This document shows, one piece after another, positions 1-10,155 of a stretch of DNA of 19,676 nt. Made by a program: the position numbers and the translations under genes. The notes beneath the pieces were generated by a model, which did not search any database, had not been told where the DNA came from, and worked only from the letters and a program-made list of their open reading frames with translations. The stretch is from contig JAILOS010000122.1 of NCBI GenBank assembly GCA_024690695.1, forward strand, positions 1-19,676. The letters are read 5' to 3'. Numbering within the stretch: the first letter of the stretch is position 1; each line of letters starts with the position of its first letter. Source of the stretch: Oscillospiraceae bacterium. GTDB lineage: Bacteria; Bacillota_A; Clostridia; Oscillospirales; Oscillospiraceae.

Positions 1-1761
1 GCCCGCCTGGATCTGGCTGAACAGGTCCTCAAGGCTGACCTTCTTGGCCGTGCCGAGGGTCTGGTTCTGGGCGGCGACGCGGCGCTCCTCTGCCAGCTCC
101 CTGGCCATGCGCTCGTCGCTGACGGCGTTGAACACGTCGCCCGCCGTGGGAACCTCGGACAGGCCGGAGATCTCCACCGGCGTGGAGGGACCGGCCGCGG
201 CGACGCGCTGGCCCTTGTCGTTGATCATCGTGCGCACACGGCCGACCGCGGTGCCGGCGATGATGACGTCGCCCAGCTTGAGCGTGCCGTTCTGCACCAG
301 GACGGTCATGATCGGGCCGCGGCCCTTGTCGAGGCGGGCTTCGATGACGGTGCCCTTCGCGGCGCGGTTCGGGTTGGCCTTGAGCTCCTGCACCTCGGCC
401 AGAATGACGAGGTTTTCCAGCAGGTTTTCGATGCCCATGCCGGTCTTCGCGGAGATCGGGCAGATGATCGTGTCGCCGCCCCACTCCTCGCTGACAAGGT
501 CGTACTCGGTGAGCTGCTGCTTGATCCGCTCGGGGTTGGCGCCGACGGTGTCCATCTTGTTGATCGCGACGACGACGGGGATGTTCGCCGCCTTCGCGTG
601 GTTGATGCTCTCGACCGTCTGCGGCATGATGCCGTCGTCCGCGGCGACGACCAGGATCGCGATGTCGGTGACCATCGCGCCGCGGGCGCGCATCGAGGTG
701 AAGGCCTCGTGGCCCGGCGTGTCGAGGAAGGTGATCGGGCTTCCGTTGATCTCGACCGTGTAGGCGCCGATATGCTGCGTGATACCGCCGGCCTCGCCGG
801 ATACGACGTTGGCGTGGCGGATGTAGTCGAGCAGCGAGGTCTTGCCGTGGTCGACGTGGCCCATCACGACGACGACCGGGGCGCGGGGCTTCAGATCCTC
901 CTCGGCGTCGGCGTGGTCGTCGATCAGGCGCTCTTCCACGGTGACGATGACTTCCTTCTCGACCTTGCAGCCCATCTCCATAGCAGCCAGCGCCGCGGTG
1001 TCGTAGTCGATCAGATCGGAGACCGAGGCGAAGACGCCGAGCTTGAACAGCTGCTTGACGACCTCGGCCGCGGTTTTCTTCATGCGGGAGGCGAGCTCGC
1101 CGACCGAGATCTCGTCCGGGATCTCGACCTTGACGGGCTGGCGCTTGGCGATCTCCAGATGCAGCTTCTGCATCTTGTCGCGCTCCTCCTGGCGGCGCTT
1201 GTTCGAGGGCTGGGCACCCTGGCGCTGCTTGTTCTTATTGGCGATCTTCTCCTTGTTGCCGCGCTGAAGATTGGGCTTGGCGGCCTTCGCGCCGGCCATG
1301 TCCTCAAACTTCTCGTTGTATTTTTCGATATTGACCGCAGCGCCGCCGCGCGTGTCGACCACGCGCTTCTCCGCCACCTGACGGGGCGTGTGCGGCTTCT
1401 CCTTCTTCTCCTGCTTCGGCTGCGCGGGAGAAGCGCTCTGCGGCTGGGCCGGAGCCTGCTGCGTCCTGCCCTCGGGCTTCGCGGGCGCGGCCTTGCCCTT
1501 TTCGGCGGGCTTTGCCGGCTCGGCCTTCGCGGGAGCCGGAGCCGGCTCCTCCTTGGGCTTGACGTTGAAAACCTCTTCCAGGCTGTCGACCTGGTTGTGC
1601 TGGGTGATATACTCGAAGATCACGTCGAGCTCGTTGTTCTCCAGCACCTGCATATGATTTTTAGGAGGCGCGACATAGTCGGTCAGGATCTGGGAGATCA
1701 TCTTCGATCCCACGCCGAAATCCTTGGCTACTTCATGCACTCTGTACTTGATCATACTCAT
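1..1761 (-). CDS. infB: Translation initiation factor IF-2, C-terminal part missing at the window edge
   Basis: GTPase that places initiator fMet-tRNA on the 30S subunit and promotes 50S joining. The 587 visible residues begin with the IF2-N type segment ([15 protein letters not shown], residues 3-17). A low-complexity linker rich in Pro, Ala, Lys and Gln follows (about 70-130), then a basic stretch and a second N-domain (about 205-260). The G domain shows G1 GHVDHGKT (301-308), then DTPGHEAF and NKMD. The reading frame leaves the window at FSQIQAG, just after the beta-barrel domain, so the C-terminal domains including the fMet-tRNA binding C2 are not seen. The start is set at 1761, not the second Met at 1755, because GGAGG lies 8 nt upstream and the ATG overlaps the ylxQ stop as ATGA, which suggests translational coupling. 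Last visible gene of the rimP-nusA operon. Confidence 0.97.
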   Translation of the reverse strand, partial: MSMIKYRVHEVAKDFGVGSKMISQILTDYVAPPKNHMQVLENNELDVIFEYITQHNQVDSLEEVFNVKPKEEPAPAPAKAEPAKPAEKGKAAPAKPEGRTQQAPAQPQSASPAQPKQEKKEKPHTPRQVAEKRVVDTRGGAAVNIEKYNEKFEDMAGAKAAKPNLQRGNKEKIANKNKQRQGAQPSNKRRQEERDKMQKLHLEIAKRQPVKVEIPDEISVGELASRMKKTAAEVVKQLFKLGVFASVSDLIDYDTAALAAMEMGCKVEKEVIVTVEERLIDDHADAEEDLKPRAPVVVVMGHVDHGKTSLLDYIRHANVVSGEAGGITQHIGAYTVEINGSPITFLDTPGHEAFTSMRARGAMVTDIAILVVAADDGIMPQTVESINHAKAANIPVVVAINKMDTVGANPERIKQQLTEYDLVSEEWGGDTIICPISAKTGMGIENLLENLVILAEVQELKANPNRAAKGTVIEARLDKGRGPIMTVLVQNGTLKLGDVIIAGTAVGRVRTMINDKGQRVAAAGPSTPVEISGLSEVPTAGDVFNAVSDERMARELAEERRVAAQNQTLGTAKKVSLEDLFSQIQAG

Positions 1762-2192
1762 CCGTTCGTCCTCCTTTTTCCTGTCCCCTTATTCCTGCTG
1801 CGGCCCGGCTTTTCCTTTTTCCGGCGCTCGGCCCGCTCGAAACGGCGCCGCGTTTCTTCGGCGGCCGGACCGTAGCGCTCCGGCTCAAGGCCCTCGAGCA
1901 GCTGCATCAGCGCCTGCGCGAAGCCCAGATCCGTCACGGCGGCCATCGCAAAGCTGCCGCTTCCGAGCCGCTGCGAGAGCTCCTCCTTGTCGAAGGGCAG
2001 CTCGATCAGCTGCGTTCTCCGGCCGTTGACGAAGCCCTCCGCACGCCGCCGGGCGTTGTCCGAAGCGTCGGCCGCCAGCAGCAGGAGTTTCGCCTTGCCG
2101 CCGTGCACCGCCGTGCCGGAATTGTCCTCGCCGATCTGGATGGCGCCGGCTTTCCTCATCAGGCCGAGAAGATTCAGCGTTTTTTCCCTCAT
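1758..2192 (-). CDS. ylxQ: L7Ae/L30e-family ribosomal protein, YlxQ-like
   Basis: A 144-residue protein whose first 100 or so residues have the L7Ae/L30e/S12e/Gadd45 pattern: [16 protein letters not shown], then a beta strand [17 protein letters not shown], and a C-terminal [15 protein letters not shown]. This family binds kink-turn RNA, and YlxQ lies between ylxR and infB in Firmicutes. A strongly basic tail of about 30 residues ([19 protein letters not shown]) extends beyond the fold and probably contacts RNA. A longer open frame reaches 2297, but I place the start at 2192 because this ATG overlaps the ylxR stop as ATGA and opens the conserved fold. Both ends therefore overlap neighbours by 4 nt, a tightly coupled arrangement. 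The exact cellular role of YlxQ is not settled. Confidence 0.9.
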   Translation of the reverse strand: MREKTLNLLGLMRKAGAIQIGEDNSGTAVHGGKAKLLLLAADASDNARRRAEGFVNGRRTQLIELPFDKEELSQRLGSGSFAMAAVTDLGFAQALMQLLEGLEPERYGPAAEETRRRFERAERRKKEKPGRSRNKGTGKRRTNG

Positions 2193-2458
2193 TCCCCGGC
2201 CTCCAGCTGCGTTTTCAGCTTTTCCCAGACCTCGTCCGGCACCGGGCAGGACAGCGCCCGCTCGACGGCTTTGGCGCGCCGCGCCCGGCTCAGGCACTCG
2301 GCCGAGGGGCAGATATACGCCCCGCGCCCGGAGGCCTTGCCCCGGAAATCCAGGCTGATCTCTCCTTCCGGAGAGCGCACGATCCGGATCAGGTCCTTTT
2401 TCGGTTTATGCTCGCGGCAGCCGAGACACTGCCGCATCGGGATTTTTTTCTGCTGCAT
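2189..2458 (-). CDS. ylxR: YlxR family RNA-binding protein (DUF448)
   Basis: An 89-residue protein with the YlxR family marks: MRQCLGCREHKPKKDLIRIVR at the N-terminus and the GRGAYICPSAEC motif near residues 44-55. The family fold is thought to bind RNA, and in some bacteria YlxR is reported to act in gene regulation or with RNase P; nothing here decides between these. The open frame runs up to 2545, overlapping nusA, but the ATG at 2458 begins the conserved sequence and is preceded by GGAG about 10 nt upstream, so I start there. It lies 31 nt after nusA and overlaps ylxQ by 4 nt. Confidence 0.93.
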   Translation of the reverse strand: MQQKKIPMRQCLGCREHKPKKDLIRIVRSPEGEISLDFRGKASGRGAYICPSAECLSRARRAKAVERALSCPVPDEVWEKLKTQLEAGE

Positions 2459-2489
2459 ACAGCCGCCGCTCCTTTCCGCTTCCTGTTTT

Positions 2490-3542
2490 TCAAGCCTCCG
2501 ACTGGGGCTTGATGTCGATCTTGCAGCCGGTGAGCTTGGCCGCAAGGCGCGCGTTCTGTCCCTCCTTGCCGATGGCGAGAGAGAGCTGGTTGTCCGGCAC
2601 GATGACGCGGCAGCTCTTTCCGTCCTCCAGCATGGAGACGCTGATCACCTCGGAGGGCGAAAGCGAAGCCGCGATATACTCCTCGGGGATCTCGCTGAAT
2701 TTCACGATGTCGATCTTCTCACCGCCGAGCTCCTCGACGATGCTGGCGACGCGCCCGCCCTTCGGGCCGACGCAGGCGCCGATCGGATCGACGTTCGGAT
2801 CGGAGGACCAGACGGCCATCTTCGTGCGGCTGCCGGCCTCGCGGGCGATGGAACGGATCTCCACAGTGCCGTCGTAGATTTCGGGGACCTCCAGCTCGAA
2901 CAGGCGCTTGACCAGCCCCGGATGGGTGCGGCTGATGAGCACCTGCGGGCCTCGCGTGGAGTTGCGGACCTCGACGACGTAGACCTTGAGACGCTGGCCC
3001 TCTTTCAGCTCTTCGTTCTTGATGCGCTCGTTGGCGGTCAGCAGCGCCTCGGTGTATTCGCTGTTCGAGGAGATGCGGATCGAGGCAGCGCCGCTTCTCG
3101 GGTCGATGTGCGAAACGACGCCGGTGAGGATCTCGTGCTCCTTGGAGGTGAATTCCTCATACACGATGCCGCGGGCGGCCTCGCGCATGCCCTGCTTGAT
3201 AATCTGGCCGGCCGTCTGCGCGGCGATGCGGCCGAATTTCTTCGTGTCGACGGGAAGACTGACCGTGTCGCCGACCTTTGCGCGGCGATTCAGCTTCTTC
3301 GCGGCGTCCGGGCTGATCTCGTGGCTGGGATCGGCGACCTCTTCGACGACCGTTTTGCGCACGGTCATCTCCAGGGTCTTTTTCTCCTCGTCCAGCTCGA
3401 TTTCCACGTTGTCCTCGCACTCGGGATTGTCGCGGCGGAAGGCGGTCAGCATGGCCTGCTTGATTTTATCGTACAGATAGCTGCGGGGGATCCCCTGCTC
3501 CTTTTCAATATCCTCGATAGCCTTGAAAAATTCTGCGTTCAT
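2490..3542 (-). CDS. nusA: Transcription termination/antitermination factor NusA
   Basis: RNA polymerase elongation factor that promotes pausing and intrinsic termination. The 350 residues match the short Firmicutes form, without the C-terminal acidic repeats of enterobacterial NusA. An N-terminal RNAP-binding domain spans about 1-125. An S1 RNA-binding domain follows from about 135 (TGVVSHIDPRSGAASIRIS) to 200. KH1 carries the GPKG loop (259-262) and KH2 the GKEG loop (325-328) within LSLAIGKEGQNARLAAKL. The start at 3542 is preceded by an AGGGG-type ribosome binding site, 14 nt after the rimP stop. The operon leader has an intrinsic terminator ahead of rimP. Because NusA of Bacillus subtilis is known to limit its own operon through such a leader terminator, feedback control is plausible here. 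Confidence 0.98.
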   Translation of the reverse strand: MNAEFFKAIEDIEKEQGIPRSYLYDKIKQAMLTAFRRDNPECEDNVEIELDEEKKTLEMTVRKTVVEEVADPSHEISPDAAKKLNRRAKVGDTVSLPVDTKKFGRIAAQTAGQIIKQGMREAARGIVYEEFTSKEHEILTGVVSHIDPRSGAASIRISSNSEYTEALLTANERIKNEELKEGQRLKVYVVEVRNSTRGPQVLISRTHPGLVKRLFELEVPEIYDGTVEIRSIAREAGSRTKMAVWSSDPNVDPIGACVGPKGGRVASIVEELGGEKIDIVKFSEIPEEYIAASLSPSEVISVSMLEDGKSCRVIVPDNQLSLAIGKEGQNARLAAKLTGCKIDIKPQSEA

Positions 3543-3556
3543 TGTCTTTCAACCCC

Positions 3557-4018
3557 TTACTTTATCGTAACGCGCAGCCGAACCTGCGCGATCTGCGCTT
3601 TCTCAAAGCGGCGGAGCTCTCCGCCGCCGGTCTCGACGCTCACCGCGCCTTCGTCATAGGCGCGCAGCCTGCCGCATACGCTCTTGGCCCCCTCGATCGG
3701 GCGGTAGAACTTCACCTCGACCTCGCTGCCCATGAACTGCTCGAAATCGCCCGGCCGCTTCAGCTCGCGCTCGGCTCCGGCGGAACCGACCTCGAAAACG
3801 TAGCTGTCGGGGATCGGGTCTTCCTCGTCCAGCAGCGGATCCACGCGGCGGCTGATGCGCTCGCAGTCGTCGATCGAGACGCCGCCCTCCTTGTCGATCA
3901 GCAGGCGGAGATACCAGCAGCCGGCCTCACGCACGTATTCCACGTCCCAGAGCCTGCAGCCCTCTTCCTCAACGACGGGCCGCGCCAGACGCTCGACCTG
4001 TTCCGTGATCTTGCTCAT
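3557..4018 (-). CDS. rimP: Ribosome maturation factor RimP
   Basis: Assists 30S subunit maturation. The 153 residues fit the family length. The N-terminal alpha/beta domain includes GCRLWDVEYVREAGCWYLR and SIDDCERISRRVDPLLDEED. The signature normally read as VSSPGLDRPL is here VGSAGAERELKRPGDFEQF (about residues 77-95), a variant form. The C-terminal SH3-like barrel follows (VKFYRPIEGAKSVCGRLRAYDEG). It is the first gene of the nusA-infB operon, the normal position. The ribosome binding site is weak (AGTGAGAG before ATG). Upstream lie a terminator hairpin and a sigma-A type promoter. Confidence 0.96.
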   Translation of the reverse strand: MSKITEQVERLARPVVEEEGCRLWDVEYVREAGCWYLRLLIDKEGGVSIDDCERISRRVDPLLDEEDPIPDSYVFEVGSAGAERELKRPGDFEQFMGSEVEVKFYRPIEGAKSVCGRLRAYDEGAVSVETGGGELRRFEKAQIAQVRLRVTIK

Positions 4019-4059
4019 ATTCTCTCACTTCCAAAAATTAGTTGCGTGAACTTGTTCGT

Positions 4060-4086
4060 AAAAAAGAGTGGGCCGAGACCCACTCT
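4060..4086 (-). terminator. Intrinsic terminator in the rimP-nusA leader (probable attenuator)
   Basis: Read on the minus strand, an 8-bp perfect stem AGAGTGGG/CCCACTCT with a 6-nt loop (TCTCGG) is followed directly by a run of T (TTTTTT). It lies 42 nt upstream of the rimP start and about 20 nt downstream of the predicted transcription start, so RNA polymerase must pass it to express the operon. It could also stop read-through from the carboxypeptidase gene upstream. I see no clear competing antiterminator. Confidence 0.8.
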
Positions 4087-4112
4087 GACAATACCTTAAT
4101 ACTTACTTTAAT

Positions 4113-4141
4113 AGAATAGCACGTTTTGCAGGGATTTGCAA
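4113..4141 (-). promoter_or_regulatory. Predicted sigma-A promoter of the rimP-nusA-infB operon
   Basis: Minus strand: -35 TTGCAA (4136-4141), 17-bp spacer, -10 TATTCT (4113-4118), each matching consensus at 4 of 6 positions. Expected start near 4106, giving a leader of roughly 87 nt that contains the terminator hairpin. Confidence 0.6.
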
Positions 4142-4153
4142 GCCTTTTTTTCT

Positions 4154-4173
4154 CCGATTTCAAGAGCCCGTCA
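4154..4173. repeat. Left copy of an imperfect direct repeat flanking the carboxypeptidase gene
   Basis: On the plus strand, CCGATTTCAAGA is followed at once by GCCCGTCA, whose last three bases are the stop codon of the carboxypeptidase gene. The same 12-mer and 8-mer recur in the same order at 5061-5088, separated there by 8 extra bases. Confidence 0.6.
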
Positions 4174-5004
4174 ATACTCGAAATCCTTGTCGTAATGCGC
4201 GTAGAATTCCTCGTAGCAGATGCCGTGCTCCATGATGAAGGTGGCGACCTCCACGCCGACGTAGCGGTAATGGTAGGGCTCCTCCCAGCCGGTGAGCGGC
4301 AGCTTGTCGGCCGGATAGCGCTTGATAAAGCCGTAGCTGGCGCAGATGCTGTCCAGGTAGGCGAAGAAATCCTGGTCCATCTTGCTGTAATCCAGCCAGC
4401 TCCGCTCCCTGTCGAGGATATCCACCGCCAGCCCGAGCTGATGCTCGCTGCTGCCGGGATAGGCCGTGATGCGGCGCGCCTGCTGAACGGCCTCCTGATA
4501 CCGGGGATCGTTGTAATCCGTCACCGGCGGATCGAGGCCCAGCGCGATCTGGCTGGCCTTGCCGTTGAAGAGCTTTTCCTGATAGGAGTACGTGCGGTAG
4601 GCGCCGGCCAGATAGGGGTGGTACCCGTGGTCGCGCAGATCCTGCAGCATATTCTCGAGATACGGCAGGGCGTTGACGTCGAAAAGCTGCGTCGAGCCGC
4701 TGATGCGTCCGGCCTCCGGCTCGAAGGCCGAGGAGAGCAGATGCTTGTCGTTGACGATCGCGTACTGGCGGTTGTCCTGCAGCTCGCTGAGCGTGATATC
4801 CGGCCAGTCGATGCCGTCGTCCGGCTCGCGGTTGACCTCGACCGGGTCGCGGAATTCGTCTTTATCCTGCACGCGGACCCTTCCGCCGGCGGCGCCGCCG
4901 AACAGAACGGTCTCCGTCTCGTTCGAACGGCCGCGCAGGATGGCGCCGAGAACCACACAGAGCACAGCCGCCAGAAAGACCGCAAGAATTCTGAGTCGTT
5001 TCAC
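4171..5004 (-). CDS. D-Ala-D-Ala carboxypeptidase, VanY/M15B-type metallopeptidase
   Basis: A zinc peptidase expected to trim the terminal D-alanine from peptidoglycan stem peptides outside the membrane. It has the M15B marks: GAYRTYSYQEKLF, then SSEHQLGLAVDI with His188 and Asp195, and HYRYVG with His245 as the third zinc ligand (277-residue numbering). Residues about 5-24 form a hydrophobic signal anchor after a KRLR start, so the enzyme should sit on the outer face of the membrane. I choose the GTG start at 5004 over the ATG at 5010 because GGGAGG lies 7 nt before the GTG and only 1 nt before the ATG. The still longer frame from 5070 begins inside the promoter. It is transcribed alone from its own strong promoter between the engB and rimP operons. 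Family members include DacY/LdcB types, so the exact cleavage (DD- or LD-) is open. Confidence 0.9.
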   Translation of the reverse strand: MKRLRILAVFLAAVLCVVLGAILRGRSNETETVLFGGAAGGRVRVQDKDEFRDPVEVNREPDDGIDWPDITLSELQDNRQYAIVNDKHLLSSAFEPEAGRISGSTQLFDVNALPYLENMLQDLRDHGYHPYLAGAYRTYSYQEKLFNGKASQIALGLDPPVTDYNDPRYQEAVQQARRITAYPGSSEHQLGLAVDILDRERSWLDYSKMDQDFFAYLDSICASYGFIKRYPADKLPLTGWEEPYHYRYVGVEVATFIMEHGICYEEFYAHYDKDFEY

Positions 5005-5041
5005 TGCCATCCCTCCCGTCGATTTCGATTCATGATTCTTG

Positions 5042-5070
5042 ATTATACCACAGCTTCCCGCCGATTTCAA
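5042..5070 (-). promoter_or_regulatory. Strong predicted promoter of the carboxypeptidase gene
   Basis: Minus strand: -35 TTGAAA (5065-5070), 17-bp spacer, perfect -10 TATAAT (5042-5047) with an extended -10 TGG just before it. The -35 lies in the loop of an inverted repeat CCCGCC/GGCGGG (5057-5080), which could be an operator or only a weak hairpin downstream of engB; it has no T run. Confidence 0.85.
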
Positions 5071-5088
5071 GACAGGCGGGGCCCGTCA
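5061..5088. repeat. Right copy of the imperfect direct repeat flanking the carboxypeptidase gene
   Basis: CCGATTTCAAGA (5061-5072), 8 additional bases CAGGCGGG (5073-5080), then GCCCGTCA (5081-5088), which ends in the engB stop codon. It matches 4154-4173 at 20 bases with one 8-base insertion and includes the -35 of the carboxypeptidase promoter. Confidence 0.6.
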
Positions 5089-5676
5089 CAGCAGCTTGAG
5101 AAGCTCGGCCGTCAGCGCGTTCGTCCCCTGCCCTTTCTCGGCGGAAAACGGGATCAGCAGCGTCTCCGGCGAGAGCGCGAGCGTCTCGCGGATCAGGGCA
5201 AGATTCGGCTCGATCTCGCTCTTTTTGAGCTTGTCGAGCTTGTTGGCCACGACGACGAAGGGCCGGCCGGACTGCTGAAACCACGCGGCCATCGAGACGT
5301 CGTCGTCCGTGGGCTTGTGGCGCGCGTCCACGATCAGCACGCCGAGGCCGATGCGCTCCGGCTCGGAAAAGAAGCTCTCCATCAGGCCGCTCCAGCGCTC
5401 TTTCTCTTCCCGGGAGACTTTGGCGTAGCCGTAGCCGGGAAGGTCAACAAAAAGGAGCCTGCCGTCGATGCGGAAATAGTTGACATGTACGGTCTTTCCG
5501 GGCTCGGCGCCGACGCGCGCAAAGTTTTTGCGGTTGAGCAGGCGGTTGATCACCGAGGACTTCCCGACGTTCGATTTGCCCGCGAAGACAGCCGCGGGCA
5601 GCGGCGAATGCAGAAACTGGCGCGGCGAGGCCGCGGAAAGCAGGAATTCCGCCTTGTTGACGTTCAGGCTTTGCAT
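5086..5676 (-). CDS. engB: Ribosome biogenesis GTPase EngB/YsxC/YihA
   Basis: Small GTPase required for late 50S subunit assembly. The 196 residues are the usual length. Motifs in order: G1 GKSNVGKSS (33-41), the G2 threonine in [10 protein letters not shown] (Thr62), G3 [11 protein letters not shown] (78-88), G4 NKLDK (145-149) and G5 SAEKGQG. GYGYA after G3 is typical of EngB and separates it from Era and Der. The ATG at 5676 lies 13 nt inside the end of lon, so the two are probably translationally coupled. It is the last gene of the tig operon, the normal Firmicutes position. The upstream ribosome binding site (GGGGGCGG) is poor, consistent with coupling. Confidence 0.97.
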   Translation of the reverse strand: MQSLNVNKAEFLLSAASPRQFLHSPLPAAVFAGKSNVGKSSVINRLLNRKNFARVGAEPGKTVHVNYFRIDGRLLFVDLPGYGYAKVSREEKERWSGLMESFFSEPERIGLGVLIVDARHKPTDDDVSMAAWFQQSGRPFVVVANKLDKLKKSEIEPNLALIRETLALSPETLLIPFSAEKGQGTNALTAELLKLL

Positions 5677-8069
5677 CGCAGCCCCGCCCCCTCGGCTTCC
5701 CGTTCCGTCAGATAGCGGCCGTTTTTTCGTGCCGCCGCGATGCTGTCGAGCGGATGCAGAAGCGCCGCGTCCAGCACTTCCTCCATGCGCCGGACGCAGA
5801 CGAAGCGCAGCGCCTGCCGCACGGTCTGGTCGATCTCAGCCAGATCGGCGCGGTTTTCCTCCGGGATGATCACCGTCTGTACGCCGGCGCGCAGCGCGGC
5901 CATCGTCTTCTCCTTCAGACCGCCGATCGGCAGCACGCGGCCTCTGAGCGTGATCTCGCCGGTCATCGCGACGTCGTGACGCACGGGCGCTCCGGTGAGC
6001 GCCGAGACCAGCGCCGTCGCAACGGTAACGCCGGCGGAGGGGCCGTCCTTCGGCACGGCGGCCTCCGGAAAGTGGAGATGGAGATCCCTGGTCTTGTAGA
6101 AATCCGGCTCGACGCCGAGCTCCTTCGCGCGGCTGCGGATATAGCTGACCGCCGCCTGCGCGGATTCCTTCATCACGTCGCCGAGGTTGCCGGTCAGCTC
6201 CAGCTTGCCGCTGCCGTCCATGACCGCCGCCTCGACGTCGAGCACTTCGCCGCCGACGCTGGTGTAGGCCAGACCGCGGACGAGGCCGACCTCTCCCCGC
6301 TCGCGCCGTTCGTCCCGGTGATAGCGGGCCGGGCCGAGCAGCTCTTCCAGCTTCTCCGCGCGGACGCTCAGGCTTCTGCACTTGCCCTCCGCGATCATGG
6401 CGGCCGCCCTGCGGCACAGCTGCGCCAGCTCCCGCTCGAGCAGACGCACGCCCGATTCGCGGGTGTAGGACGCGATGATCTCGCGCAGCGCGCCGTCGTC
6501 GACGCGAAGCTGAGCCGCCTTCAGGCCGTGCTTCTTCCGCTGCTTGGGCAGCAGGTGGCGTTTGGCGATCTGCAGCTTTTCCTCGTCGGTATAGCTGCCG
6601 AGCTCGATGACCTCCATCCGGTCGAGCAGCGGACGCGGGATCGTGTCCTGCGTGTTCGCCGTCGTAATGAAGAACACTTCGCTCAGATCGAAGGGGATCT
6701 CCAGGAAATGATCCCGGAACGTGCCGTTCTGCTCGCCGTCCAGAACCTCGAGCAGCGCCGCCGAGGGATCCCCCCGGTAGTCGGAGCCGAGCTTGTCGAT
6801 CTCGTCGAGCACCATCAGCGGATTGCAGGACTTCGCCTGCACGATGCCGCTGATGATCCGACCGGGCATCGAGCCTATGTACGTCTTGCGGTGGCCGCGG
6901 ATCTCGGCCTCGTCGTGTACGCCGCCGAGCGACAGACGCACGAGCCTGCGGTTCGTCGCGCGGGCAATGCTCATCGCGATGCTGGTTTTGCCGGTGCCCG
7001 GAGGACCGACGAGGCACAGCAGTCCGCCCTTGACCTGCGGCGTGAGCTTGCGCACCGCAAGATACTCCAGAATGCGCTCCTTGACCTTCTCAAGGCCGTA
7101 GTGATCCTCGTCCAGAATGCGGCGCGCCTTCTCCAGATCCAGCGTCTCCTCGGTGCGCACGCCCCAGGGGAGCTCCAGACACACGTCCAGATAGCTCCGC
7201 TGCACGGCGGCCTCCGCCGAGCCGAAGGGCTGCTTCTGCAGGCGGGAGAGCTCCTTGAGCAGCTTTTCGCATACCTCCCCGGGCGCCGGAAGAGCCTCGA
7301 TCTTCTTCCGGTACTCGCCGAAATCGTCCAGCAGATCGTCCTCGCCCAGCTCGGACTGGATGATCTTCATCTCCTCGCGCAGATAGAACTCGCGCTGGTT
7401 TTTCTCCAGAGCCTCCTGCGTCGCCTCGCCGAGCTCTCGCTCGAGCGCGAGGATCTGCAGCTCGCTGCCGAGGGCTTTCGCCAACTCGGCGAGCCGGCGG
7501 CTGCGGCTTCTCTCACTGAGAAAGGCCTGCTTGCGCTCGACGCCGATGCGCAGCGTCTGCGCGATATAGCCGGCGACGTAATCCGGCTCCGGATTGGTCA
7601 GCACGTTGAGCAGCTGCTCGTTCGGGAGCTCCGGATTCATCGTCAGATAATCGTGAAACAGCGACAGGCATTTGCGCACGAGCGCCTCGATACGCACGGC
7701 GGAAACCCGCTCTGGCCTGTCCGGCAGCGGGCGCAGCAGCGCCGTATAGCTCTTTTCTCCGCCCTCGACCGATACGGCCTCGGCCCGGAAAAGGCCCTCG
7801 ACCATCAGCCGGCAGCCGCCCTGGCCGCCGCGGATCTGCTGCCGGATGCGGCAGACCGTGCCGACGGAATGGATATCCTTCGCCAGCGGCAGATCGACCG
7901 CGGCGTCCTTCTGCGCCGCGAGGAACAGCCGGTGGTCGCCGCGCAGCGCCGCCGAGACCGAGCCGAGGGAGGCCGTGCGCTCCACGTCGAGCGTCAGCAG
8001 CATCTGCGGAAATACGATCAGGCCGCGCAGCGGAAGCAGCGGCAGTTGAAACAGTTCATCGGGGCTCAC
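5664..8069 (-). CDS. lon: ATP-dependent protease La (Lon)
   Basis: Hexameric AAA+ serine protease that degrades misfolded and regulatory proteins in the cytoplasm. At 801 residues it is the soluble LonA form. The N-terminal substrate domain ([21 protein letters not shown], 9-29) leads into a coiled-coil region (about 185-290). Walker A GPPGTGKT is at 355-362 and Walker B LMVLDEID at 418-425, followed by arginine-containing [10 protein letters not shown]. The protease domain holds the dyad Ser678 in PKDGPSAG and Lys721 in GGLKEKT. The start is GTG at 8069, with AGGAGG about 6 nt upstream; the protein begins [16 protein letters not shown]. It lies 35 nt after clpX and overlaps engB by 13 nt. 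No heat-shock operator (CIRCE or CtsR type) was seen nearby. Confidence 0.98.
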   Translation of the reverse strand: MSPDELFQLPLLPLRGLIVFPQMLLTLDVERTASLGSVSAALRGDHRLFLAAQKDAAVDLPLAKDIHSVGTVCRIRQQIRGGQGGCRLMVEGLFRAEAVSVEGGEKSYTALLRPLPDRPERVSAVRIEALVRKCLSLFHDYLTMNPELPNEQLLNVLTNPEPDYVAGYIAQTLRIGVERKQAFLSERSRSRRLAELAKALGSELQILALERELGEATQEALEKNQREFYLREEMKIIQSELGEDDLLDDFGEYRKKIEALPAPGEVCEKLLKELSRLQKQPFGSAEAAVQRSYLDVCLELPWGVRTEETLDLEKARRILDEDHYGLEKVKERILEYLAVRKLTPQVKGGLLCLVGPPGTGKTSIAMSIARATNRRLVRLSLGGVHDEAEIRGHRKTYIGSMPGRIISGIVQAKSCNPLMVLDEIDKLGSDYRGDPSAALLEVLDGEQNGTFRDHFLEIPFDLSEVFFITTANTQDTIPRPLLDRMEVIELGSYTDEEKLQIAKRHLLPKQRKKHGLKAAQLRVDDGALREIIASYTRESGVRLLERELAQLCRRAAAMIAEGKCRSLSVRAEKLEELLGPARYHRDERRERGEVGLVRGLAYTSVGGEVLDVEAAVMDGSGKLELTGNLGDVMKESAQAAVSYIRSRAKELGVEPDFYKTRDLHLHFPEAAVPKDGPSAGVTVATALVSALTGAPVRHDVAMTGEITLRGRVLPIGGLKEKTMAALRAGVQTVIIPEENRADLAEIDQTVRQALRFVCVRRMEEVLDAALLHPLDSIAAARKNGRYLTEREAEGAGLRCKA

Positions 8070-8104
8070 AGGCAGCCTCCTTTCCTCCGGGGTCTTTCGT
8101 TCAT

Positions 8105-9355
<1,251 letters not shown>

Positions 9356-9486
9356 AATGGACTCCTCGATATTCAACGATCCGGGCGCGGGCGCGCATCC
9401 GCCCCGCAGCTCCCGTTCATGCAGGAACGCGAGGCGGGCCAGCCGCCCTCCCCGCGCTCTTTCGTCCTGTTTGCTCGCTCAGTCGC

Positions 9487-10068
9487 TCAACGCTTGTAGA
9501 TGACCTTGTCGATCAGCCCATACTCCCGGGCCTCCTCGGCGGTCATGAAGTGGTCGCGCTCGCAGTCGCGCTCGACCTCCTCGACGCTCTTGCCGGTGTT
9601 GGCCGCAAGGATCTGGTTCAGGCGGTTCTTGATCTTCAGGATCTGCTCGGCCTGGATCTGGATGTCGGTGCACTGGCCGCGGCTGCCGCCGGAGGGCTGG
9701 TGGATCATGATCTCGGCGTTCGGCAGTGCGATGCGCTTGCCCTTTGCGCCGGAGGACAGCAGGAAGGCGCCCATCGACGCCGCCATGCCGACGCAGATCG
9801 TGGAGACGTCGGGCTTGATATACTGCATCGTATCGTAGATCGCCAGTCCGCTCGTCACACTGCCGCCGGGGCTGTTGATGTAGAACTGGATGTCTTTGTC
9901 GGGGTCCTGAGCCTCCAGATACAGAAGCTGGGCGACGATCAGGCTTGCGGTGGTGTCGTTGACCTCCTCGCTGAGCATCACGATGCGGTCATTCAGCAGG
10001 CGGGAGAAAATGTCATAGGACCGCTCTCCCCGGCTGGTCTGTTCAACGACGTAGGGAACCAAACTCAT
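9487..10068 (-). CDS. clpP: ATP-dependent Clp protease proteolytic subunit ClpP
   Basis: Serine peptidase forming the tetradecameric chamber used by ClpX. The 193 residues are the usual length. The catalytic triad is Ser98 ([10 protein letters not shown]), His123 (MIHQPSGG) and Asp172 ([11 protein letters not shown]). The glycine-rich [18 protein letters not shown] (65-82) forms the oxyanion region. The protein starts [20 protein letters not shown] with little or no propeptide. GGAG lies 11 nt upstream of the ATG. The 87-nt gap after tig has GC-rich inverted repeats (GGAGG/CCTCC and CCGCG/CGCGG) but no T run, so read-through from tig is likely. Confidence 0.98.
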   Translation of the reverse strand: MSLVPYVVEQTSRGERSYDIFSRLLNDRIVMLSEEVNDTTASLIVAQLLYLEAQDPDKDIQFYINSPGGSVTSGLAIYDTMQYIKPDVSTICVGMAASMGAFLLSSGAKGKRIALPNAEIMIHQPSGGSRGQCTDIQIQAEQILKIKNRLNQILAANTGKSVEEVERDCERDHFMTAEEAREYGLIDKVIYKR

Positions 10069-10155
10069 AGTATGAAACTCTCCTTCTTCTTATCCGTGCG
10101 GAGCCGGAGGACCGCCTCCGCTTTTCCCAGAGAGCATAACCGCGCGGGCGCGGAT

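Noticed and set aside
598..1875. Plus-strand 425-codon frame opposite infB
   Set aside because: Mirrors the infB coding region and ends inside ylxQ; repetitive Leu/Arg/Asp composition with no recognisable fold.
2103..3659. Plus-strand 518-codon frame opposite ylxQ, ylxR and nusA
   Set aside because: Crosses three certain minus-strand genes and has no family match.
4141..4150. T-rich run on the plus strand after the carboxypeptidase gene
   Set aside because: No stable stem precedes it on the plus strand and no plus-strand gene ends there.
9356..9486. GC-rich inverted repeats in the clpX-clpP gap (GGCGG/CCGCC)
   Set aside because: Only 5-bp stems without a T run; expected by chance at this composition, so not called as a terminator or promoter.
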